Origin: Ectocarpus siliculosus
Taxonomy: Eukaryota; Sar; Phaeophyceae; Ectocarpales; Ectocarpaceae
Length of the DNA: 64,000 nucleotides
Direction: 5' to 3'
Assembly: GCA_000310025.1 (NCBI GenBank)
Contig: FN649758.1
Location: 4,279,017 to 4,343,016, forward strand
This document shows, one piece after another, positions 35,828 through 44,663 of the stretch (position 1 is its first letter; every line of letters starts with the position of its first letter). The notes under the pieces are model-generated. The model had not been told where the DNA came from, ran no database searches, and saw only the letters and a program-made list of their open reading frames with translations. Made by a program: the position numbers and the translations under genes.

Positions 35828-36048
35828 TAGGAATGGGAGCAACATGGAAGAGCATGCATCGGGAACAACGTAAGCATCGCCGTCCGCAGAAGACGCACAA
35901 GACAAAACACGTCCTCCAAAAACGATGCACCCCAAGCACGCCTGAAAAGCACGCAGCACTCACGGCGCGTGCCGTCCAGATCTTCCGCCTGGGCATCCGC
36001 GTGCAGCCAAGATGCCTCAGAAACCGGCCAAGTGGGGTTAACGGTGGG
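29983..36048 (-). CDS. UVRAG/Vps38-like subunit of the class III PI3-kinase (Vps34) complex, 5' end not resolved
   Basis: UVRAG/Vps38 joins Beclin-1, Vps34 and Vps15 in endosomal complex II. Exons on the minus strand: 36048-35953, 35756-35399, about 34844-34699 (or from 34877), 34202-34041, 33632-33527, 32935-32829, 30706-30513, 30190-29983. Phases agree. N-terminal part: C2-like, with TVNPTWP, VVWECTIDVKGL and LLVEMSNGGLYAA. Middle: coiled coil (LELTIQQELLEAEEASFLRE, ARRARLTAELQ). C-terminal BARA-like part: AIYPIKYQGNLKEF, ERISSALGYTAHLVCMLAKY, LRYQVIYNASRSAVRDNVTG, ERFDRGVYLLGRDVEQIL. The ordered sequence is diagnostic of UVRAG. The first exon is missing; an open frame at about 36760-37093 (SLRSLRAVL) is a candidate but no clean splice was found. 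One intron carries a 1.7-kb transposon. Confidence 0.82.
30236..30260. repeat. (GTT)n microsatellite beside the last UVRAG-like exon
   Basis: About eight GTT units lie in the intron just upstream (on the minus strand) of the 30190-29983 exon, in or near its acceptor region. Confidence 0.7.
31230..31690. repeat. Three tandem ~155-bp repeats at the ORF 3' end inside the TIR element
   Basis: A unit containing CACGACAGGAAGCGCAC, then CCATTACTACC-like, then ACGTAGCAGCAACTC, then CTCATGTCTGCCTGGCGCACC is present three times (cores near 31268, 31430 and 31575). The last copy overlaps the end of the zinc-finger ORF, so the array looks like repeated duplication of the ORF tail and its 3' flank. Confidence 0.8.
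31639..32363 (-). pseudogene. Zinc-finger ORF carried by the TIR element, frame-broken
   Basis: From an ATG at 32363 the frame encodes MPCAEGELCLQQNRTPQD followed by a Cys/His cluster (HICKGGCGGRLHGNCG ... HRICSACV) and a basic, Lys/Arg-rich stretch. Around 31960-32070 the coding signal passes to another frame, which runs WATIEDDDEVVEALRLD, an acidic EEDEEEEGSGDD run and ends VRQADMREFVAATE at 31639. An intron or a frameshift could explain the switch; no clean splice was seen. There are no transposase catalytic motifs. It may be a DNA-binding accessory protein of the element. Confidence 0.55.
35797..35826. repeat. (GCA)n microsatellite
   Basis: Ten GCA units lie just upstream (minus strand) of the exon 35756-35399, probably within the intron. 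If the exon began further upstream, they would encode a polyAla or polyCys run. Confidence 0.85.
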
Positions 36049-37838
36049 CTGCGAAACCCCCGTGGTCAGCAACGCCTTCCCCCTACCACAAAAACCACCG
36101 GCGCCCCTCGTCGCGCCGTCAACAGCCCGTGTGCCACCTCCTCCTGTTGGTGTTGCAGCTGCTACCGCCGGTGGGTCATGGTGGCCGTACACGCCATCGG
36201 CCGCTTTCGAGGCTGACGCGCCTCCTGGCGAAGCTGGGCGCGACAGCAAACGAAGGAAGGAGGCCAGTTGCTGTGGCGAAAGCTGTGGAGCGGTCGGCAC
36301 CGCGAGAAATCAAAGAGCAGGGCGCAGCGAGCATGGGAGCCCCGTGCTTACTTGGGCCTCTAGTTACGTCAGTTCGAGTCCGAGTACACAGCATGCAGCG
36401 GCAGAACAGATGCAGGGAGGTACAATGGCACTACAGCAGTAGCGACTCGGCCTGTACGCAGCACAGCACCCTTCCGTCCCACCCGTGTGTCGGGGTCTTG
36501 AAACAGCATGCACGACACGATGTGCCTGTTGGAGGAAGATTTGTACATGTACTGCTTTGCTAAACACGTTACCATCTGTAATAGCCGCCAGGCCCAAGAT
36601 GCCTTCATGATCAACCGGGCAGTGTGGGCGAAATCTCCAGTTAGCTAGTCGAGCTGCCCTTTACTTCGTGCTGTAAGGTCGACCCTCTCTCGTTTTGTAT
36701 GGGCCTTCCAATTTGCTTGGGGTTCACAACCGTGTCGGGTTGGCAGCCGCACAAACCTGATGCATCGTTCATCGTGAGGACCGCCCGCAAGCTGCGGAGG
36801 CTTGCGCTCGTGACTGAAGCAGAATCGCGCTCGCCATTGGCCCGTCCACTTCCAATCCCGGACCCCACGGCCGCTGCTGCTGGACCGCTCCTGCTGCAGA
36901 AAAACGGACCACACAAAAGACGCTGACTGCTTGTCGAAAGGCGACCAATCAGGGCCTGTGAGATGTGACGCCTCTTCGGAATAAATTTCTCGAGGGATGG
37001 TCGACGCCTCCTGCGGCCACCCGCCTGCCCGCAGTTCCTCAGCAGGATCGGCACTAACATGGGTACCGTGCGTATGCGGGTCGACGCGCACATACCCCGA
37101 GCTCAGTGTTGCGCATACAATTATACAATAATGCAGGATGTGCCGTAGGAGTCTGCAATATGATGAGTTTTTTTGTCCAATCGGCTATTTTGTCCTCCTA
37201 TGTATGCATATATATGGAGTAGCGGCAGAAGGGTCGGCCCGCTCGTAATAAACACCTACGCTAGACTAACTCGGCACGGTTCTATCATTAGTCAAAATCT
37301 ACAGCCGTGAACAAGCAGTGTTCTCCTTACATGTACATATGCATGCATACGACGCCTCGCTGTTGCCATGCTATAATACCTACATTGAGTGAGGACTTTA
37401 CAGAGTATGAAGATAGTGCCGTCGGCTGGGCAGTTTCGCATGTGCATACGCCATATGCATATGTAAAGTATTCTCTTATGTTTCAAAAATCATGAGCGTC
37501 GATTTCTTGTGGATATGTTTCTAGTATGTCAGCCCGCCTGCACCACTGCTGCATATGGTCTTGAAACAGGGGTAAGCTATGCCTACAGCAGTAGCACACC
37601 TCTACAGGGGTGCGCCTACAACAGCAGTTGGGGGGGTGCGGGGACGGAGTTTCCACCGCAGGAACAAACGATAGACTAGTGCAATTGCTCAAGGCAGCAA
37701 TACCAGAGAGCGAAATACAGAGAAAGACGCAGTGCGGTATGGGCGTAGAGGTAAACGCAAATACGTATAGACTAGAACCTTTGATGCTGCACGCTACAGC
37801 ATCAGTGCATCAGTGCCGCAGTGCAGTAGTCCACACAC
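36049..37838. other. Likely 5' part and upstream region of the UVRAG-like gene
   Basis: Contains a minus-strand open frame at about 36641-37093 that could hold the first UVRAG-like exon (Ala/Gly/Ser-rich, then SLRSLRAVLTMNDASG). The rest shows no motif I recognise. TACAGCAGTA motifs occur near 36431 and 37582. Confidence 0.35.
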
Positions 37839-37901
37839 CTGAAGGACAGATTCCTCAAGGAGATCGATCTCAATCCTTTCAAGAACGTGCTGGCATCGTA
37901 G
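37839..37901 (+). CDS. Orphan terminal-exon-like ORF of unknown identity
   Basis: A short frame reads LKDRFLKEIDLNPFKNVLAS and then TAG. It follows an AG acceptor-like site after a CCACACACCTGA stretch. Codon use and residue mix look like a real protein C-terminus, but no upstream exon on this strand was found in the 1 kb before it. It could be the last exon of a small gene or a fragment of a duplicated one. Confidence 0.25.
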   Translation: MKDRFLKEIDLNPFKNVLAS

Positions 37902-38157
37902 ATGTAAGCACCGCCCGTCTCAGGAGGCACTGGCGAGGACATCTCCGCAGCTTCACGATTTTTTCCATTCCCCTCCACACACCCCGCTTCCTCTTTCTCG
38001 TTCCAGTGTTCCAGTAGCTTGCCTCTTTCCCGCCGCGAGCGGCTCTCAATGTGACGCTGTCAGAGGAACCAAGTGGTAGGGGGGAGCGGGAAAGCCAAAG
38101 AGACAAAGCAGCCGCGAGACATCAACTTCAGTTGCGGAGCCCCCTTTTACCATCGCA

Positions 38158-38217
38158 GCAAATCGCAATGGTATATGACAATAAAAAAAATTATTGTCAT
38201 ATACCATTGGCAAATCG
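38158..38217. mobile_element. 44-bp perfect hairpin flanked by 8-bp direct repeats, 91 bp upstream of the lumenal-protein start
   Basis: Arms of 19 nt (CAATGGTATATGACAATAA and its exact complement) at 38166-38184 and 38191-38209 enclose six A. The identical 8-mer GCAAATCG abuts both sides (38158-38165 and 38210-38217). This is the geometry of a target-site duplication around a miniature fold-back element. It lies in the promoter or 5' UTR of the gene starting at 38308. Confidence 0.8.
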
Positions 38218-38307
38218 TCGCGGGAAACAGAGAGTGAAGTGCAGTGGCAGAGCAGAGCAGTGGTGCTGCCATCCCACCTCTCTTCGTGCTCCGACTCCGC
38301 TGGAATC

Positions 38308-41300
38308 ATGATGCGCTCATGGTGTGATGTCGTGGGGATGCTCATGCTCGTCATGGGAGCGCAGGGCTTTGCCGGTCCAGGCTTCTTGCCAGGAGTGCGC
38401 CCGGGACATGCAGAATCAGCAGGAGCGGTATCCACATCAGCAGCAGCGTCGGTTGCTGGGCGATGTCCCGCGCCGCAACGCGTGCTACCGTCCATGTCAC
38501 TAGGTGAGAGTCAGAGCAACGTAGTAGCACCTCCTCACAATGTTGCCAGATTGTTGGTCAGTGTTCCTGTGTGTGGACGTGGGTGCTGTGGCTGTGTTTG
38601 TATCCGAGTCGACCTATCTCGTGCATGACTCATTTTTACCAGTTGAGCCAGGGGAGCATGATCCCACGTACACGGTGAACGGGCAATGGATCAGGCTGCT
38701 GTGCTTCGTTCATGGAACGGCCGTGGGTTTGCATACTCGATTCTGCGCGCAAAGACCCTGCTCCGATGCTAGTTTTTGGTCTCTAATCGGCATGCTGCGA
38801 GACCCATATGCATCCATGGACGACTCGCTACTCCTGATGCTTTTCTGTACGGGACATACTTGTAGCGACAACAACACGCAACGCAACGTCCAAAGGCCTC
38901 TACACATCTGCAGCAGCACCGATATGGGTGCACGTTCCCAGGGTGCCTTCTCCTCCCTCGCTCTCTGTACTACTGTAGCCTGCCTGTGTGAGAATGAGGT
39001 GCGGGCCGTGTGCTGACACACAACAATAGCGATCTATTTGTCTCCGTCCTGGCTTTGAAAAGTCGACATGCCAACACCTCAACATATCAACATGTCAACA
39101 TCGGGTTTTGTTCGGGGTGAGGGTGTTCTTCGATGACTGAGACTTCTTCTGGAGTATGCATACATAGATCTCGCCACATAGCGTCGTCTGTCAGCCTCGT
39201 TGCGTTGCCTGGCCCTACGTACTGTATTTTACTTCCATGCATTAAGAAGTTACGCCATTCTTGTGTAAGATCATCGATCTCCCAACTTACCGAATTCCAC
39301 AGCAAGATGAAGATACCACCTACTCCTTGATATCATGAGATGTTACCACGCCTGGTGACGATGCTCTTGCGGCTCAACATTCGCCCAACGCGAAAAAATA
39401 TTCTCGAATTGAGTACGAGGTTCACCGAAGTTACCACACACCCCGCAATAGCACCCACGGTGATAAGGTTTGTACTTGGACGTATGCATATGAAGGTTTA
39501 AATGATGTCAACCGGTGTTATCCTGTGTGGCACACTGTGCGTTGAAAACCACATGTTACGAAATGCGCTCCATTCGCTGCCTGATGGTGTAAAGCACCGC
39601 TGGTATTCGTCAAAGTGTCCCCCGTGCCTACCCCAACATGTGATGTTGCTCGGCAGTGCACTCGCAAAGGTCAGTCACCTAAATGACGTAATTTCGTGAA
39701 GCGGCGTGGTTTGTCCTGATAAATGCCAACCACGATCAATGCATTACCCATTTCTCTCTGTGGGTCAATACCTGACGTTGTGTTATTTTGTCGGACACAT
39801 TTATCGTAGGCGTGCAAAAGGTCTTGCTTGGTTTGGATTCGCAAAGGGCAGCCAAGCAAGCGAGTCGCTGGATGGCGTGCTCGTTTGTGCAACCCCGTAC
39901 CCCTTCACGTCTGTTTGACGAAAAAACGCTCCACTCCGTCTTCCTTCTGTGTTGTGGAACAACAGCGGGAAGCTCGCGGGGGGAGTACGTCAAGACCGTG
40001 CTTGGAGGGGGGGCGCTGGGGCTGGCGACAGCATTTTCTCCGGCGCTGTCCAAGCGGGCGGAGGCGGCAGCGCAGAGTCTCGAAGAGCTGGAGGCCGATA
40101 TCATGATCTGCAAGGTTGGGTGTAAAGGGTTTTGGGATGAAGCATCCACCAAGACACATCTTGCCCGCTCTATGTTGTCGTAATGTTCATCGGACATGAT
40201 GGCACGAGCCAGCGCCGTGCACACGGAAGGTACATGCGGGACTGTCCACCCGGAAGTGGCTGTTGTCCTTATCAGCAGCATGCACTGACAACAATCAGGA
40301 CGATCAAAGTCACTGCAGGCTGGGGAACGAACGGTTTCCGGTCCCCCCGTAGGTGGAGTTGGTTTCCCTCGAAGACGTTCCGGTGATGCCTCGTACACAG
40401 AAAGAGCCAGCATTCGAAGTAGAGGGGCACATTCCCTCATCTTCGCCGTGAGCATTCGCTGTCGCTCGGTCTTGTTTCCTCGTATATATCAGGGTCAAAT
40501 TTCTTCTTCCCTCTCCCCGCAGACTCGATTTTATTCTCGTTTCCCTTGCTTGTATTTTGCCTCTGGTGAGGGGCGAGAGCGGGGATATCCAGAGTCGGAC
40601 ATGTTGACATGTTGATATATTAGGTGTTTCCACGCCACCTGCTATTATTTATTATAGCAGTGCCGTCAGTTTTCTGCCGGTGTGTGTTGGCGTGCCACAG
40701 CAGTGTGGTCGAAATCAGCCAATGAAATACCTTGCCCTGCAGTGCTGTCTTCTCAAGAACAGCGCTTCCTCTTGAAGCGTCTGGTTGTACTTTTCGTTTC
40801 TAAACCAACCAGATCGTGTCGTTACAATCAGTGCAAGCATTAAGTCGTAAGAGTTAGTCGTGCGTCAAGTGTCAGCACGCGTACCTTTTTGATGGTGCGA
40901 CGCGTGTTTTGCAGACACACGCCACCGCCACACACACGACAAGCCTGATTTGCAACCACGGAGGGACGTCGGGGGGTATGAAAGTGAAAGCCCAGTGTCT
41001 TGACGCATGTTTCTTCAGTGTTGCATTCCCATTCATGTTTTGTGGTCTCGTGTTGTAGTCTCACCTCGCATGGGTGATCACGTCGACCAAAACATACACC
41101 AAACGTCTGCAGGAAGTGTTCAAGCCCACCCTACAGTACCTCAAGGCGGAGCAGTTCGACGCCGCAAGAACCAACACGAACTACATCACGCGCTTCTTCA
41201 ACCTCAAGAAGAAGATCGACTCGTTTATCGTCCAAGCCAGCGACGTTGTGGAAGACCCGGATACGGTAAGTCTGTCTCTTGACGATCGCGACTTCGATAG

Positions 41301-42658
41301 TTAACCATGCCCGTCTGCGTGCATGAGTGCAATTTTTTTGGGGGGGGAGTCGAGGCGCCAATCGTGTCGCCTTGGTTCCCAACACTAGGACGATATGGAG
41401 ACGGTAATCCGCCAAGCTTACTTCCCGCAAACCTCACCGATCGCCGAGATGGACCTGGAACTGCCCCATGAAATCTGGACCAATGCTTTTTTGTATTTTG
41501 GCGAAACGCACGGTGTTTGTTAGATGGAGAAGGCGTTCGACATGGCCCAAGAAGTAGAGGCCCTCTTCACCAACTTCGACTCTTCTGTATACACCATCAT
41601 CTTCATCCCTGCCGACGCCGACGGCGTGCTTCCCCCGGGGGCGGAAAAGTACCTCAAACAGGTGTGATAATTTTTAATGCCGGGTAGTGTTCGGTTCTGC
41701 AAGGCTCAGTCGGGGATAGAGTTCCGAGCAATGTTTGTTGGGTTGGATAAGTTTGGCTGCCTGTTGTCTAGTTTTTCTGAAAATGTTGATGAGCTGCGTG
41801 GGTAATGTTCGCGACGTTTTTTGCATGCAGTGCCTGCCCGACATGACACTCGGGCCAAACTCGAAGCATCACACGGTTCCTGGTGTCTCCCACTTGCATG
41901 ATTGTCTGATGGTGGCCTGAAATGAACACCCCTTTCGTGGAGCACATGACGCGGAAACTTGTTGAGTAGTTGTGCTGCTGTGTTTTTCAGCGTGTGTTAT
42001 CTTTTGTTGGGCAAGAAAGACGAATAGATTTTGGGCGCGCGCTTTCACGCAGATGCGTAGCTTCGCATCTAACAGCTCCAACACATTGCGGCATGTCCTA
42101 GACTGCGAAAATGGGTTCCTGTTTTTTTTTTTCTGAACTCTTTTTGTGGTGGTGGGGTGTCATAGAAATGCAGCCTACTTTTCTCGTGCGGTATGGAATT
42201 CCATCCCATATTTTTTATCGCCTCCTGATCTGGCCGCGTGGCACGTGCGAACGGTCCCGTCCATCAGCATTGGCTTCAACACCGGTGCTGCAAGCATACC
42301 TCGCCGGAGCACCGTGCTGCTGAACCTGCCTCGAGCATCCTTACCACTGTTCGATGCGTACGTCATCCGAAGTCCTTGCCTTCATCAATTTCACGCCTTC
42401 TTGCCGTCGGCTTCCTCCTTATTTTCTTTCTGTTCTCCGTTCTTCTTCTTTCCTTTTTTTATGTTCTTCTTTCGTTCTTGTCAGGCGTATGGTTTCTACG
42501 ATGACATCAACAAGGTTCTGGACTTCTACATCGACCTGGTGCCCCCCGAGACGAAGGCTGCAGCGGAGAAGTTGCTCCCGGCAAAGAGGGCTCCTCTGCC
42601 TAGCTTCCTGTTCAAGGAAAAGTCGACCCTCATGAAGGAAAAGGTGGCAATAAGCTAA
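38308..42658 (+). CDS. Predicted thylakoid-lumen alpha-helical protein (PsbQ/Psb31-like?), nuclear-encoded
   Basis: Exons: 38308-38503, 39966-40114, 41059-41265, 41389-41403 (15-nt microexon), 41524-41661, 42485-42658. Phases agree (879 nt, 292 aa). Exon 1 is a plastid presequence: signal-like VVGMLMLVMG, then AQGFAGPGF, an ASAFAP-like motif. Exon 2 adds a second hydrophobic stretch, VKTVLGGGALGLATAFSP, ending in RAEAAA before QSLEELE, the look of a thylakoid-transfer signal with an AxA cleavage site. The mature part is about 180 residues of charged amphipathic helices (RFFNLKKKIDSFIVQAS, EKAFDMAQEVEALFTNF, FYDDINKVLDFYIDLVPPET). Size, location signal and helix pattern recall extrinsic photosystem II proteins such as PsbQ or Psb31, but I see no diagnostic motif. 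The microexon is inferred: reading through 41404 instead reaches a stop at 41523. Confidence 0.72.
39074..40627. repeat. Inverted repeat pair bracketing exon 2 of the lumenal-protein gene
   Basis: The sequence around 39074-39101 (ACACCTCAACATATCAACAT...) recurs in inverse orientation at about 40599-40627 with few differences. The arms lie in introns 1 and 2. They may be two copies of a small repeat rather than the ends of one element. Confidence 0.5.
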
Positions 42659-44663
42659 CCTGTGCAGGAAGGAGCTTAGTTTAGAGGCAATCCGCTCGAG
42701 GACAATTGCTGAAAACAAGAGTGGGTTTGGTGCAATTTGCCGACGATACTCGATCTCTCCTTTATATCGATTTGTTGCAGCAATCTGAGCGTGGCGATCG
42801 TATGATGGACCGCTTTGCAAGGTTGGAAGATCTCCTTGTACTGGAGTACCATATTTTAGCATGTAAACAAAATCGGGGACCATATAGAGAGGGCATCGCT
42901 ATGGCAGGCTGCGACACGGGGAGAAGTGTGTTGGACTTGTACGCCATGAGGCGAAAGTTGCCGTGGCAAACGAGAAGCTACACGGCGTTCATCCGGTGCC
43001 TCTCAAATGGATGCTATGCTTCGTGGCCTAGGTTGCACCTGGTTTGTGTGGATTCCAGGACCTTCCTCAGGGAAAGCAGGCAAAGGATGTTGGGATTGGT
43101 TTGTCGGTCACCAGGACCGCTGAGTAAGTTGGCTAGCTTAGGTAGGGGTGCGTTTTGAGGTCCGTCTTTTACAAAGCAAACAAACAGGACTGATCGCCAG
43201 TGCAAGTCGGGCAGTCCAAGCGTTCGAGCATCCGGTAGCTGTCTCACCTTACACTCAGGCTGCCTGTTTGCGAGCCACGGCTGCGGGAGCTAGCTAGACT
43301 TAAGAACGCGAGTGTGTTGAGGTTTCCAGTGCGCTCACGCCCACCCGTTGTTGCCCGTGTGTGAAATCACAGCAACCTAGACCTAGACTTGTAGTCTATG
43401 TTCAGAGTGCTAGATGCAGAAAGGTTAGGTTCTTGTCTGTGGATCAAATTTTTACTCGCCAGTTTGTCTCTCGTTCTCCGGCAATCATGGAGCTTCCCTC
43501 TGCTGCGGTTGCCTCGTGAAAACGACGGTGTATTCGATGACTGCTGTTTGTTGCTGTCCACGATTCGTACCTTTAGTGGTAAGCGTGCCGAATTGATCAA
43601 TCGAGCGCCCCGTCCATCGAGCGCCCCGTCCGTGCGAAGCCACCAGATCGTCAGGCCGTCTGACGAGCCTGCGGGGCAAAGTATTTATCGCAAGAGTGAG
43701 ACCCGCTACAATCGGCAGGCCTTTGTGATGAAACACACACGGACGATGTTGTAAGGGAACCGTTGCAAAACCGTGTTGCGTCTGGGGCTCTCTGCTCTCA
43801 GGATGCAGTTATTCGAAAGGAACATCCTGCAGCGAGTTTTTAGTCCCTTCACTTGATGGGATTCAAGATGTCGCTGAACCGTGAGAAACGGAAAGCAAGG
43901 GATGAGAACAAAATAATTATAACAAAAAAACTTGCTGACAAAAGGGCCTAATCAAAACGAGCAAAATTAAATCGCCAGCAGGGGAAGAACCACGACCTCG
44001 CACCTACGTACGAAATTTTGTCACGTGTACGTCGCAAGTGAGCCAGCTTTCAGAGAAGGCCAACGCGAATACTTGAAATGATCAGAGACCTTCAGTCTGG
44101 ACCCGCAATCGATATGAACACCGGCAAAGGAAGCAGATCTGATGAAAATCGAAAATACTACGGACTATGTAGTGCGCAACATGTGGAGGGAAGACTGACA
44201 GAATCGTAGTGGAAGACGCGATTGAAACGTCCGCACGGCGAGAGAAAACGGGCGTGGCCGTTTTGTGGGGGCGGGGCGTCGTCAATTAATTTCAAATTTG
44301 CTGTGCTGTCTGGCGACTAAGTAAGTCGCCCGTGACGATCGAGGGCCGAAAACACCAAAGAGTAAATTAAACGCCCGCCGTTTGGAGCAGGATGAGATCC
44401 AGCGAGCGGTCCAGCAGAGCACGCCACATGGTCACGCACACCACCTGGTTACGCCTAGAGTCCAAATCATGGAAAAACGAGTACTTTACAGTCCCGGATG
44501 AGAGTGGGGGGTGCGCTACAACTTGCGGAGCCCCCCTCCCACGCAAGTCCCGAAAAGCCGAAAAGAGGAAGAACTGGCTCCCCAACCTTAGTTTGGGATT
44601 TGGGCTGGTGAGAGCTAGCGATTGATCGGGAGGAGTGGGGGGACTTCACGGCATTCGGTGGGC
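42659..44663. other. Intergenic region between two plus-strand genes; no gene recognised
   Basis: An uninterrupted 150-codon frame at 42706-43158 has no recognised motif and no splice-linked neighbour. A 16-bp tandem duplication (TCGAGCGCCCCGTCC-type) lies near 43606-43635. Nothing else is supported. Confidence 0.4.

Noticed and set aside
39074-40627. A 1.55-kb transposon spanning exon 2 of the lumenal-protein gene
   Set aside because: The repeat pair brackets a conserved coding exon and no target duplication was found; two separate repeat copies are simpler.
42706-43158. 150-codon plus-strand ORF after the lumenal-protein gene
   Set aside because: Single unsupported frame with no motif; of a length expected by chance in this base composition.
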